Shown here: in pieces, positions 1 through 8,931 of the stretch
Numbering within the stretch: the stretch's first letter is position 1
How the letters are laid out: each line of letters starts with the position of its first letter
Origin: Glycomyces amatae
Lineage (GTDB): Bacteria; Actinomycetota; Actinomycetes; Mycobacteriales; Micromonosporaceae
Direction of reading: 5' to 3'
Length of the DNA: 64,000 nt
NCBI RefSeq assembly: GCF_020991375.1
Contig: NZ_JAJLQZ010000005.1
Span: 62,001-126,000 of the forward strand
Made by a program: the position numbers and the translations under genes
Notes under the pieces: model-generated
What the model was told of the DNA's origin: nothing
Seen by the model: the letters and a program-made list of their open reading frames with translations, nothing else
Databases searched by the model: none

Positions 1-548
<548 letters not shown>

Positions 549-572
549 ACAGGACAGTTTCCGAGGCCTGAT

Positions 573-603
573 GAGCCGGGGATCGCGAAGCGGTCCCCGG
601 CTC
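573..603 (+). terminator. Hairpin terminator after ilvC
   Basis: A perfect 10-bp stem (573-582 with 594-603, GAGCCGGGGA against its complement) has an 11-nt loop. It lies 25 nt past the ilvC stop and is followed by a pyrimidine-rich stretch without a long T run, as is usual in high-GC actinomycetes. Confidence 0.75.
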
Positions 604-626
604 TCGTCTCCCAGGCGAGATAGTTG

Positions 627-666
627 CTCTAGGCCTCTAGAGGTCGATAATCTAGGGCGATAGAGT
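627..666 (+). promoter_or_regulatory. Candidate hicA promoter with palindromic operator
   Basis: CTCTAG-GCCT-CTAGAG (627-642) is a 6-bp inverted repeat. A second partial CTAG half site lies at 652-655. A -10-like TAGAGT (661-666) stands 7 nt before the hicA ATG, so the palindrome would cover the -35 region. HicB-type antitoxins commonly repress their own operon, so this is the likely HicB or HicAB operator. The assignment is inferred from position and symmetry. Confidence 0.5.
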
Positions 667-673
667 CAACTGC

Positions 674-898
674 ATGATGATGATGGCTGCGCCGATCAAG
701 CGGCGTGAAGTCGTGACGGCCCTGCTCAAAGCCGGGTGTTCCCCAAGAGGCACCGCCAAGCGCGGCGGTCATGAGATCTGGAACTGCCCGTGCGGGGCGC
801 ACGTGACCGCGTTGCCCCGGCATCGCGACATCAGCCCCGGCACTTGTGCCAGCATCATCAAGCACCTCGAATGCCTTGAGAAGGGGTGGCTTCGATGA
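674..898 (+). CDS. hicA: HicA-family mRNA interferase toxin
   Basis: A 74-residue basic protein of the size and fold expected for HicA, a small double-stranded-RNA-binding-like toxin that cleaves mRNA when free of its antitoxin. The segment GGHEIWNCPCG carries the histidine expected at the catalytic position, and the C-terminal half (PRHRDISPGT, then LECLEKGWLR) matches the actinobacterial HicA subtype. The start lies in four consecutive ATG codons, the first at 674. There is no clear ribosome binding site; a TAGAGT hexamer 7 nt upstream suggests a leaderless or near-leaderless transcript. The stop overlaps the start of hicB (ATGA), which implies translational coupling. Confidence 0.82.
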   Translation: MMMMAAPIKRREVVTALLKAGCSPRGTAKRGGHEIWNCPCGAHVTALPRHRDISPGTCASIIKHLECLEKGWLR

Positions 899-1269
899 AG
901 GAATACACCGTCACCGCGACACGGGTTCAAGGCCTGTGGGAGCTGGATGTACCTGGTGTCGGCGTCACCCAGTCGACCACTGCAGGAGGCGCTGAGGAGA
1001 TGGTCCGCGACTATCTCGACTGCCTTGGCGTCGCCGAAGCGGACACCGTGCCCATCAATCTCGTCTGGCGCATCGCCCCGGAGATCGACGCACGCATAGT
1101 GGAGGCCAGGGAGGATGCCGCGAAGGCCGCCGAGCTCCAGGCGCAGGCCTCGCGTATCAATCGCGAGACCGTGATGCTCCTCAAGGAATCAGGCATGACC
1201 GGCCGAGACATCGCGGCGGTACTCGGGATCTCGGAACAGCGTGTCTCCCAGCTTGCGAAGGCCGCTTGA
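895..1269 (+). CDS. hicB: HicB-family antitoxin with C-terminal helix-turn-helix
   Basis: The partner antitoxin of the preceding HicA. The N-terminal 55 residues (EYTVTATRVQGLWELDVPGVG, then a run of helix residues) resemble the partly degraded RNase H-like HicB domain. The C-terminal 45 residues (ETVMLLKESGMTGRDIAAVLGIS followed by EQRVSQL) are a helix-turn-helix for DNA binding. The ATG at 895 is preferred over the GTG at 886: it overlaps the hicA stop as ATGA and has AAGGGG about 9 nt upstream. It is expected to neutralise HicA by direct contact and to repress the operon. About 124 residues. Confidence 0.8.
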   Translation: MKEYTVTATRVQGLWELDVPGVGVTQSTTAGGAEEMVRDYLDCLGVAEADTVPINLVWRIAPEIDARIVEAREDAAKAAELQAQASRINRETVMLLKESGMTGRDIAAVLGISEQRVSQLAKAA

Positions 1270-1410
1270 CCGGCTCCGCGATCGGGCGGCAAACATGGAT
1301 GCGTGGGTTTCGTTCTGCCGCTGGGTCCAGTGCAAGACCACCGAGACGGCGTAGCCGCGAAGTGATCCAGAGGTCCGGCACCGGGACCGCCTGATCGTCT
1401 GGAAACGACC

Positions 1411-1445
1411 GAGGGCCGGGAACCGCGCAGCGGTTCCCGGCCCTC
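1411..1445 (-). terminator. Strong terminator of the liv/sensor-kinase operon
   Basis: A perfect 15-bp stem (1411-1425 with 1431-1445) has a 5-nt loop. It lies 6 nt beyond the Roadblock stop codon on the minus strand and marks the end of the minus-strand operon. The 140 bp between it and hicB hold no other gene that I can support. Confidence 0.8.
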
Positions 1446-1450
1446 GCCGC

Positions 1451-1867
1451 TCACTGCGCCGCGCGGGCCTGCTCGCGCAGGACCTCCCGGGCCGCCGGGG
1501 TGAGGGCCGGGCCGACCTGGTTGATCAGGTTCGCCAGCTCGTGCCCGACCTGGCCGATGTCGCAGTGGAGACCGGCCAGCGCCAGCAGGCTGGCCCCGCT
1601 GGAGACCGACATGGAGAACATGTAGCCGCCGTTCATCTCCGTCAGGTTGCTGATCACCGGGTCGGCCTGGAGCGAGCGCGCCGCGCCCGCCAGCAGGCTC
1701 GTCAGGCCCGAGGCGATGGCCGCGAGCCGGTCGGCCTCGTCCCGCGGCAGCGAGTCGTTCGAGGCGATCAGCAGTCCGTCGGCGGCGACGGCGATGACAT
1801 GCGCCACGTGGGGCACTCGCCCGACGAAGTCGGTGAGCAGGAAATCCAGATGAGAGCTGCTGGTCAT
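1451..1867 (-). CDS. Roadblock/LC7 domain protein (CvnB-like)
   Basis: A 138-residue single-domain Roadblock/LC7 protein. Its typical strand pattern is visible around HVIAVAADGLLIASNDSLPR, followed by the long helix rich in LAAIASGL. In actinomycete conservons this is the second of four genes (kinase, Roadblock, DUF742, small GTPase), and Roadblock proteins regulate a Ras-like GTPase. Its start overlaps the kinase stop by 4 nt, so the two are coupled. The usual DUF742 and GTPase genes do not follow; a strong terminator comes 6 nt after the stop. Any GTPase partner must therefore be encoded elsewhere. Confidence 0.92.
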   Translation of the reverse strand: MTSSSHLDFLLTDFVGRVPHVAHVIAVAADGLLIASNDSLPRDEADRLAAIASGLTSLLAGAARSLQADPVISNLTEMNGGYMFSMSVSSGASLLALAGLHCDIGQVGHELANLINQVGPALTPAAREVLREQARAAQ

Positions 1868-4410
1868 GGACTTGTCCTCGTGTCGTTGGTGGGGCTGGGC
1901 TTCGTTCTACTGCCGGAGAGTCCGCGCGCGTAGGCCGAATAGGTCGCGCCGATGGTCCTGGCGTCGCGGTGGATCGGAGCGCCCGTGCGACCGGGCGCGG
2001 ACTCGACCGCACCGGGGACCAGATTAGACATCGGCTGCCGCTTCGGCAAACCTCCCACCGTGCGCGCCATGGACATCGGGTCCGCCGCCGGCATCGCGTG
2101 GCCAGCACGCAGCGATGGTCCGGCGGACAGGTACCGCACGTCGAGCGTCAGTTCCGGGACGCGTTCGGCGCCCGGCCCGAGCCCGGATTCGATGGCCGTC
2201 AGCGGCAGCGGCGGCGCGGCCGTGCTGGAGAGGGCCATCGGCGCCGCCCGCACCGGCGGCGGGGGCGGCGGCGGCGAATCGGTGCGCTGCCGCGGCAGCC
2301 GCAGCGTCGGCGTGTCCTCGACCGAGTCCGCCGACGCCTGCTTCTGGTCGAACAGCGGCGCGTTGCGCCTGCGGATCAGCGGCTCCTCGGCGGGCGGCGC
2401 CCCCATCGGGAAGGCCTGCGCCACCGCCGGCGGCCGGGACGGCTTCCCGAACGAGAGGATCGCGCCGGGCACCGCGATCTCGGCGACCGTGCCGCCGCCG
2501 ATCGACGGCCGCAGCTCCACCTCGATGCCGTGCCGGTTCGCCAAGTGCCCCACCACCGTGAGACCCATGGCCTGCATCGCGTCCAGGTCGATCGCGGCGC
2601 GGCTGCGCAGCCGCTCGTTGAGCTCGGCCATGCGCACCGGGTCGATGCCGATGCCGCGGTCGCGCACCTCGATCACCGCGCGGCCGGTCAGGACCCGCGC
2701 CATGACCTCGGCGGTGCTCTCGGAGTAGCGGGTCGCGTTGTCCATCAGCTCGGCCAGGAGCTGCACCACGTCGTCGACGACCTCGGCGTCCACCCACGCC
2801 CCGTCGTCGGCGGCCAGCTCGATGCGCGTGTAGTACTCGATGCGGCTCTGCGCCGCCGTGAGCACGTCGCCGAGCTTCGCGTCCGTGGTCCGCACCTTCG
2901 CGGCCGACGCGCCGCCGAGCACCAGCAGCGAGTCGTTGGCGCGCGACACCAGCGAGATCAGGTGGTCGAGCCGGAACAGCCGCTGGAGGCGGTCGGGGTC
3001 CTGCTCGTTGCGCTCGGCCTCGTCGAGCTCGGCGGTGAGGCGGCCGGTCAGCGAGTGGCCGCGCCGCGCCAGGCGCACGAAGATCGAGCCGACGTGGAAC
3101 CGCAGCACGGCCTGCTGGGCCGCGACCCGGATCGCCTCGCGGTGCACGATGTTGAACGCCTCGCCGACCTCGGAGAGCTCGTTCTCGCCCTTGGTCTTCA
3201 GCGGCGGCGTGGTGCGGGCCGCGAACTCGGCCGCGGACAGCCCGCCCAGGCCCTCCTGCTCGTCGACGCGCCGGACCGCGCTCGGCAGGTCCACCATCGC
3301 GATCCGGCGGGCCGAGTCGGACAGGTCCCGCAGGCCGCGGGTGACCGAGCGCCCGATGCCGAAGCCGATGAGGACGGAGATCGCCAGCGCCAGCACGGCG
3401 GCCGCGCCCTCGATCGCGAGGCGCCGGACCACCGACTCGCGGATGTCGGCCGCGAGGTCCACCGTGGTCGCCAGCGACTGGTCGACCAGGTTGGCGGTCG
3501 CCGCGTGCCTCGCGTCGTAGGCCAGCATGAGCGAGTCGTGGTTGATCTCCTGCTCGTCGTCCGAGCGGGCGCTCGCGACCTGGCTGTCGAGCCGGTTCGC
3601 CGGGCGGGCCGGGGCCTCGCCGAGGCCGCCGACCTCGAACACCGCGGCGTCCGGGTCCGACTCGGCCATCATGCGCCGGTACTCGCCCAGGGACTCCTCG
3701 CGGGCCGTGGCCAGCCGCATGAACGGCCGGTAGTCCTCGGCCAGCGGCTCGCCGTCCTCCAGGCCCAGCACCAGGATCTGCATCTGGGCCGAGCTCTCGT
3801 CGATCTCGTGCAGCAGGCTCGCGGCGCGCAGGTGGCGGCTCAGCTCGGCCGAGTCGGCCGCGTCCACGGCCCGGTCGATGACCGCCGACAGGCGCGTCAC
3901 GAGCGAGTTGTAGACCGTCAGGTGGACCTCGGCGACCGTCTGGCCGTAGACCGCGTCGCGGGCCGTGCCCAGCCGCTCCAGCGGCTTGTCGGCGCGCTCC
4001 AGCAGCGCGGTCACGGCCTCGTCCAGGCCGGTGCCCGACCGGGCGTCGTCCAGGCGCGCCAGCTGTTCGTCGGTGGCCGCCTCGGCGGCCTCGAACGAGG
4101 CGGTGAGCGTCTCGGGGTCGCTCAGGCCGGTGTTCTCCTGGAACACCAGCATGGCCGCGGCGAGGCGCTCGCGCTGGACCGCGTGGAGGGCGTCGGCCGC
4201 GATCCCGGTCAGCTCGACGACCTCGGCCGTCCCGGTCACCGCCTGGGCCTCGGTGCCGGACTCGTAGAGCCGCACCCCGACCATGCCCGCGAGCGCGAGC
4301 GCGGGGATGAGCAGCATGACGGTCAGCTTGGTCCGGATCCTCACCGACGACCAGCCGCGGCGGCTCCTGCCGCCGTCCTGTGCCGCGGGGGCGGGGTGCT
4401 CCTCCGTCAT
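1864..4410 (-). CDS. Conservon-type sensor histidine kinase with NIT sensor domain (CvnA-like)
   Basis: An 848-residue membrane kinase. After a short cytoplasmic leader it has a transmembrane helix (about 25-45), an all-helical periplasmic nitrate/nitrite-sensor-like (NIT) domain (about 50-325), a second helix (about 330-352) and a HAMP-like linker. A helical domain with a LDHL motif follows, then an HATPase_c domain with N-box (ELMDNATRYSES, about 550) and G1 box (DRGIGID, about 585). The last 190 residues are disordered and proline-rich, including seven consecutive prolines. This is the architecture of conservon CvnA proteins, which sense an unknown signal and act with the Roadblock partner encoded next. 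The start is only 31 nt after livF, which suggests co-transcription with the transporter. Confidence 0.9.
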   Translation of the reverse strand: MTEEHPAPAAQDGGRSRRGWSSVRIRTKLTVMLLIPALALAGMVGVRLYESGTEAQAVTGTAEVVELTGIAADALHAVQRERLAAAMLVFQENTGLSDPETLTASFEAAEAATDEQLARLDDARSGTGLDEAVTALLERADKPLERLGTARDAVYGQTVAEVHLTVYNSLVTRLSAVIDRAVDAADSAELSRHLRAASLLHEIDESSAQMQILVLGLEDGEPLAEDYRPFMRLATAREESLGEYRRMMAESDPDAAVFEVGGLGEAPARPANRLDSQVASARSDDEQEINHDSLMLAYDARHAATANLVDQSLATTVDLAADIRESVVRRLAIEGAAAVLALAISVLIGFGIGRSVTRGLRDLSDSARRIAMVDLPSAVRRVDEQEGLGGLSAAEFAARTTPPLKTKGENELSEVGEAFNIVHREAIRVAAQQAVLRFHVGSIFVRLARRGHSLTGRLTAELDEAERNEQDPDRLQRLFRLDHLISLVSRANDSLLVLGGASAAKVRTTDAKLGDVLTAAQSRIEYYTRIELAADDGAWVDAEVVDDVVQLLAELMDNATRYSESTAEVMARVLTGRAVIEVRDRGIGIDPVRMAELNERLRSRAAIDLDAMQAMGLTVVGHLANRHGIEVELRPSIGGGTVAEIAVPGAILSFGKPSRPPAVAQAFPMGAPPAEEPLIRRRNAPLFDQKQASADSVEDTPTLRLPRQRTDSPPPPPPPVRAAPMALSSTAAPPLPLTAIESGLGPGAERVPELTLDVRYLSAGPSLRAGHAMPAADPMSMARTVGGLPKRQPMSNLVPGAVESAPGRTGAPIHRDARTIGATYSAYARGLSGSRTKPSPTNDTRTSP

Positions 4411-4441
4411 CGGGGTGTTCCTCGGCTTTCCGTGAAGGGTG

Positions 4442-5152
4442 TCATTCGATCCCCAGGTACGCCTCGACGACCTTGGGGTGTTGCAGGAGTTCGGAGGCGG
4501 GCCCCGAGTGGGCGAGGGCGCCGGTCTCCAGGACGTGCCCGGTGTCGGCGACGCGCAGCGCCCGGCGGGCGTTCTGCTCGACCAGCACCACGGTCACCCC
4601 CTGGGCGCGGATCTTCTCGATCACCGTGAAGACCTCGTCGACCATCTTGGGGGACAAGCCCATCGACGGCTCGTCCAAGAGGACGACGCGCGGCCTGGCG
4701 ATCATCGCACGGGCGATCGCCAGCATCTGCTGCTCCCCGCCGGACAGCGCGCTCGCGGGCAGCGCCCGCCGCTCGTCGAGCACGGGGAAGAGCCGGTACA
4801 TGTCGGCCTCGGGGGCCGCTTGGCGGCGGCGCCGGTGGGCGCCGAGCCGCAGGTTCTCGGCGACGGTGAGGCTGCCGAGGATCTGGCGGCCCTCGGGGAC
4901 GAGGACGAGGCCGTCGGCCACCCTGCGGTGGACCGGCCTGCGGGTGATGTCCTCGCCGTCCAGGCGGACCGCGCCCGACCGGGGCCGGACGAGGCCCGAG
5001 ACGGCGCCGAGCACCGAGCTCTTCCCGGCGCCGTTGGCGCCGATGAGGGCGACCAGGCCGCCCTCGGGGACCTCGAAGGAGACGTCGCGGACGGCGTCGA
5101 CGCGGCCGTAGGAGACGTGCAGCGCCTCCACGGTCAAGAGCGGACTAGGCAT
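4442..5152 (-). CDS. livF: Branched-chain amino acid ABC transporter ATPase LivF
   Basis: A 236-residue ABC ATPase with Walker A (GANGAGKSS), signature LSGGEQQML and Walker B (VVLLDEPSMGLSP), ending in VVEAYLG as LivF proteins do. It energises uptake of branched-chain amino acids or similar substrates (amides and urea use related systems), pairing with the ATPase half of the upstream fusion protein. Its start overlaps the stop of the livMG fusion by 8 nt. The actual substrate cannot be read from the ATPase. Confidence 0.93.
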   Translation of the reverse strand: MPSPLLTVEALHVSYGRVDAVRDVSFEVPEGGLVALIGANGAGKSSVLGAVSGLVRPRSGAVRLDGEDITRRPVHRRVADGLVLVPEGRQILGSLTVAENLRLGAHRRRRQAAPEADMYRLFPVLDERRALPASALSGGEQQMLAIARAMIARPRVVLLDEPSMGLSPKMVDEVFTVIEKIRAQGVTVVLVEQNARRALRVADTGHVLETGALAHSGPASELLQHPKVVEAYLGIE

Positions 5153-6836
5153 ACTCGTGCTCCCCGGTCTCGTCGGCGCCCAGGTAGGCCTCGACGACCG
5201 CGGGGTCGGCGATGACCGCCCGCGGCTCGCCCTCGGCGATGACCTCGCCGAAGTTCATGACCACCAGGCGGGTGCAGGTGTCGACGACCATCTTGACGTT
5301 GTGCTCGATGAGGAGCACCGTGATGCCGTCCTCGGCGAGCGAGCGGACGAGGCCGGCGAGCTCGGCGGCCTCGACGTGGTTCATCCCGGCGGCGGGCTCG
5401 TCGAGCACCAGCAGCGTCGGGTGGGCGGCGAGGGCGCGGGCGATCTCGAGGCGCCGCTGGTCGCCGTAGGAGAGCGCCCCGGGCCTCAGGCCCGCCTGCT
5501 CCGCCAGGCCGACCCGCCGCAGCTGCGCCCAGGCGAGCGCGGTCGCGCGCCGCTCGTCGCGGCGCGCCGAGGGCAGCCACAGGAGCCGGCGCCCGAAGGT
5601 GCCGCGGCTGACCGCGTGGGTGCCGACCAGGACGTTGCCGAGGACGGTGAGTCGCCCGAACAGCTTGGAGTGCTGGAAGGTCCGGGCCACCCCGGCCCGC
5701 GCGTAGCGGTGCGCGCCGCCCTTCGAGCCGAGCGCGACGCCGAGCACGTCGCCCTCGCCCGAGGTCGGCGGCTCCAGCCCGGTGAGCATGTTGATGAGCG
5801 TGGTCTTGCCCGCGCCGTTGGGGCCGATGACGCCGAGGACCTCCCCGGCGGCGAGGTCGAGGTCGACGCCGCGGACGGCCTGGACGGCGCCGTAGGCCTT
5901 GCCGAGGCCCCGCACCCGGGCCACCGGGGACCCCGGCTCGGGCAGCGGCGGCAGGTCCGGGACCGGGGCGTCCGCGGGGGCCTTCGGGGCCCGGTCCGGC
6001 CGCAGCCGCGCGGCCAGGCTCGAGAGCCCGCCGGGCAGGTACAGGACGACGGCGAGCAGGAGCACGCCGGTCAGCAGCGGGTGGATCCACCCGGCCTCGA
6101 GGCCGAGCCCCTCCTGGAGTTCGGGTACGGCCGTGAGGAACCCGGCGCCGAGCACCGGTCCGAAGAACACGAGGTACCCGCCGAGGACGGCGGTGACCAG
6201 GCCGTCGACGGTCATGGCGAAGTCGAAGGAGCCGGGGGTGATGCGCCCGAAGAAGTACGTGAACAGCACCCCGTAGACCCCGGCGATCGCGCCCGAGGCG
6301 AGGAACGAGGTCATGCGGGTGCGCACCACGTCGACGCCCATGGAGCCCGCGGCCAGCTCGTCCTCGCGGACGGCGGCGAAGGCGCGGCCGGTGCGGGAGG
6401 GCCCGAGCCGCCAGAACACGTACACCAGGACGGCGAGGACCAGCCACACCAGGTCCGGCGTGGCCCACTTCTCGAGGCGCAGGCCCAGGGCCCCGTTCGT
6501 CCACTCGGCGTTGGTCATGAAGACCCGCACCATCTCCCCGAACGCGAGGGTCGCGATGGCGAGGAAGACCCCGCGCAGGCGCAGCACCGGCAGGCCGAGC
6601 AGCAGCGCGGCCGCGGCCCCGACGGCCGCGCCCACGGGCAGTCCGATCAGGACCGGCGAGAGCGAGCCGAGCAGCGGCGCGTCCGGGACGACGAGCGTGG
6701 ACGTGTACGCCGCGAGCGACGCGAACCCGGCCTGGCCGAGGCTGAGCTGCCCGGCCATGAGCACCACGTGGAACGAGTAGGCGAGGATCGCGCCGAGCGC
6801 GATGGTCGTGATGAGCGTGTCGTACCCGGCGAGCAT
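5145..6836 (-). CDS. livMG: Fused LivM permease-LivG ATPase
   Basis: One 563-residue protein joins two usually separate subunits. Residues 1 to about 300 are a LivM-type permease with eight or so hydrophobic segments and the cytoplasmic loop motif (AIATLAFGEMVRVF). A Pro/Asp-rich linker (about 300-320) follows. The rest is a LivG ATPase with Walker A (GPNGAGKTT, about 334-342), signature LSYGDQRRLEIARAL (about 453) and Walker B (LLVLDEPAAGMNH). There is no frameshift or stop in between. The ATG at 6836 shares its A with the livH stop (TGATG). Such fusions occur in some actinobacteria; here it fixes the ATPase pairing as one LivG from the fusion and one LivF. Confidence 0.93.
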   Translation of the reverse strand: MLAGYDTLITTIALGAILAYSFHVVLMAGQLSLGQAGFASLAAYTSTLVVPDAPLLGSLSPVLIGLPVGAAVGAAAALLLGLPVLRLRGVFLAIATLAFGEMVRVFMTNAEWTNGALGLRLEKWATPDLVWLVLAVLVYVFWRLGPSRTGRAFAAVREDELAAGSMGVDVVRTRMTSFLASGAIAGVYGVLFTYFFGRITPGSFDFAMTVDGLVTAVLGGYLVFFGPVLGAGFLTAVPELQEGLGLEAGWIHPLLTGVLLLAVVLYLPGGLSSLAARLRPDRAPKAPADAPVPDLPPLPEPGSPVARVRGLGKAYGAVQAVRGVDLDLAAGEVLGVIGPNGAGKTTLINMLTGLEPPTSGEGDVLGVALGSKGGAHRYARAGVARTFQHSKLFGRLTVLGNVLVGTHAVSRGTFGRRLLWLPSARRDERRATALAWAQLRRVGLAEQAGLRPGALSYGDQRRLEIARALAAHPTLLVLDEPAAGMNHVEAAELAGLVRSLAEDGITVLLIEHNVKMVVDTCTRLVVMNFGEVIAEGEPRAVIADPAVVEAYLGADETGEHEYA

Positions 6837-7714
6837 CAGACCTCCCTGACCTTGACGGCGCCGAACAGGCCCCGCGGGCGCAGCACCAGGATCGCGAACA
6901 GGAGCGCGAAGGCGACCAGGCCCTTCCACGTGGAGTCGAAGTAGGTGACCGTCAGCGCCTCGGCGACGCCGAGGATCAGCCCGGCGGCCATGGCCCCCCA
7001 CAGGGACCCGAGACCGCCGACGATGATCACCGCGAAGCCGATGAGCTCGATGGACGCGCCGAGGTCGCGGTCGGCCTGGCCGATGTTGAGCGCCAGCAGC
7101 GCCCCGGCCACGGTCCCCAGCGCCGAGGACAGCGCGTAGGTCCCGGAGGTGACGAGCCCGGTGTTGACGCCCAGGACCTTGGCGGCCCGGGGGTTCTCGG
7201 CGACGGCCCGCATGGCCCGTCCCATCGGCGTGGACGAGACGAGCCATGCGAGTCCGAGCATGAGCACCAGCGCGAGCCCGAGCGTCACCAGCTGCATCAG
7301 CGTGACCCCGATCCCGCCGAACTCGAAGAGCCGGTTGGGGAAGTACTCGGTCGGGAAGCTCTGCGGCTCGGTGCCGTACCGGGCCTGGAGCGCCGCGATG
7401 AGGATCCCGCCGAACGCGACCGAGGAGATCAGTCCGGCGAAGTGCTCGTCGTCGCGGCCCGCGAGCGGGCGGAACGCGACGCGCTCGAGGAGCACGCCCG
7501 CGAGTCCGCCCGCCGCGGCCACGGCCGGGATCAGCGCCCACATCGGCAGGCCGAGCCGGGTGGCCAGCTCGATGCCGACGAAGGCGCCGGCGGTGAAGAT
7601 CGCCGGGTGGGCGAGGTTCAACTGGCGCAGGATCCCGAACACCAGCGTGAAGCCGATGGCGAAGAGCGCGTAGATCGATCCGGCGAAGACGCCGTTGGCG
7701 AGCTGCTGCAGCAT
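6836..7714 (-). CDS. livH: Branched-chain amino acid ABC transporter permease LivH
   Basis: A 292-residue inner-membrane permease with about eight hydrophobic helices. The start MLQQLANGVFAGSIYALFAIG and the loop STPMGRAMRAVAENPRAAKVLGV are diagnostic of LivH. It forms the translocation path together with the LivM half of the following fusion. ATG at 7714 is chosen because the reading frame opens further upstream only into the livK shadow. Only a weak purine stretch (AGAGAAA) precedes it, and the gap to livK is 35 nt, so it is presumably translated from the polycistronic message. Confidence 0.93.
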   Translation of the reverse strand: MLQQLANGVFAGSIYALFAIGFTLVFGILRQLNLAHPAIFTAGAFVGIELATRLGLPMWALIPAVAAAGGLAGVLLERVAFRPLAGRDDEHFAGLISSVAFGGILIAALQARYGTEPQSFPTEYFPNRLFEFGGIGVTLMQLVTLGLALVLMLGLAWLVSSTPMGRAMRAVAENPRAAKVLGVNTGLVTSGTYALSSALGTVAGALLALNIGQADRDLGASIELIGFAVIIVGGLGSLWGAMAAGLILGVAEALTVTYFDSTWKGLVAFALLFAILVLRPRGLFGAVKVREV

Positions 7715-7749
7715 GTCGTGGTTTCTCTGGACGGAGTCGCTCGTGCGGT

Positions 7750-8931
7750 CTAGCCCTCGAGGAGCTTGAACTCGCCGTTCTCGACGATCTGGACGAACGG
7801 TTCCTGGCTGACCTCGCCGCTCTCGCTGAGCGAGATGGTGCCGAGGATCGAGTCGTACTCCAGGATCTGGCCGAGGTTGTCCTTGACGGCCTCGCGGTTC
7901 GCGTCGCAGTCGGCGCGGACGGCCTGGTCGATCATGTACGCGGCGGTGTAGGCCTGCGCGGCGAACTGGTCGGGCTCCCGGTCGTACTTCTCCATGTAGT
8001 TCGCGATGAACTCGGCGTTGCCGGTGGTGTCGGCGTCGGCGCTCCAGGCCCCGCCGACGATGAGGCCCTCGGCGGCGTCCTCGAGGGTGCCCACCAGGAC
8101 GGGGGAGTTGAAGGCGTTGCCGCCCACGATCGGCGCGGTGATGTCGAGGTCGCGGGCCTGCTTGACCAGCGGGCCGGTCGCGGCCGGCAGCGCCGAGAGG
8201 ATGACGGCGTCGACGTCGGCGTCCTTGACCTTGGTCAGCTGCGCGGAGAAGTCGGTGTCGGCGGTCTCGAAGCTCTCGTCGACGACGACCTCGATGTCCT
8301 CCTCGGCGAGCACGTCGGTGATCGTGTTGTAGGCCGAGGCGGTGAACTCGTCGGCGCTGTCGTAGAGCACGGCGACCTTGGTGATCCCGAGGGTCGCCTT
8401 GGCGGCCGGGATGCTGGCGGCGAGCGCGACCTCCTCGGGGAGCGAGTTCCGGAAGATGTAGTCGCCGAGGTCGGGAATGCCCTCGGCGGTGGTGGAGATG
8501 CCCAGGGCGGGGACGCCCGCGCTCTCGGCGTCGGGGAAGGTCGTGAACGCCATGTTCGAGAGGGTGGGGCCGACGATGGCGCTGACCTTGTCGCGGTTGA
8601 TGACCTTCTCGAAGGCCACGACGGAGTCCTCGACGCTGGTCTTGTCGTCCTCGACGATGAGCTCGTACTCGACGCCGCCGGCGGCGTTGAGCTCCTCGAA
8701 GGCCAGCTCGATGCCCTCCTGCTGGTACAGGCCGGCGAAGGCCGCGCCCTCGGTGAGGCTCAGGACGGCGCCGATCTTGACGGTCTCGTCGATCTCGCAC
8801 TCGTCGCCCGTGCCGGTGCCGACCAGGGAGTCGTCGCTGGAGGCGTTCGTGGTGTCCTCCGAGACGCAGGCCGCCGAGGCGGCGAGGAGGAGTGCGGCCA
8901 GGCCCGCGCCGGAGATGCTCTTGAAACGCAT
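7750..8931 (-). CDS. livK: Branched-chain amino acid-type substrate-binding lipoprotein LivK
   Basis: A 393-residue secreted binding protein of the Leu/Ile/Val periplasmic-binding-protein family. The signal peptide ends in a lipobox ASAAC with the acylated cysteine at residue 22. The mature protein begins with an acidic, serine-rich linker and contains the family hallmark VKIGAVLSLTEGAAFAG and, later, VGPTLSNMA. It captures the substrate outside the cell and delivers it to LivH/LivMG/LivF. First gene of the minus-strand operon; AGGAA lies just upstream of the ATG. The bound ligand (branched-chain amino acid, amide or other) is not determinable from sequence alone. Confidence 0.93.
   Translation of the reverse strand: MRFKSISGAGLAALLLAASAACVSEDTTNASSDDSLVGTGTGDECEIDETVKIGAVLSLTEGAAFAGLYQQEGIELAFEELNAAGGVEYELIVEDDKTSVEDSVVAFEKVINRDKVSAIVGPTLSNMAFTTFPDAESAGVPALGISTTAEGIPDLGDYIFRNSLPEEVALAASIPAAKATLGITKVAVLYDSADEFTASAYNTITDVLAEEDIEVVVDESFETADTDFSAQLTKVKDADVDAVILSALPAATGPLVKQARDLDITAPIVGGNAFNSPVLVGTLEDAAEGLIVGGAWSADADTTGNAEFIANYMEKYDREPDQFAAQAYTAAYMIDQAVRADCDANREAVKDNLGQILEYDSILGTISLSESGEVSQEPFVQIVENGEFKLLEG

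Noticed and set aside
1969-4629. Plus-strand open frame of 886 codons over the sensor kinase
   Set aside because: Arg/His/Asp-rich shadow of the kinase; no motif and no ribosome binding site.
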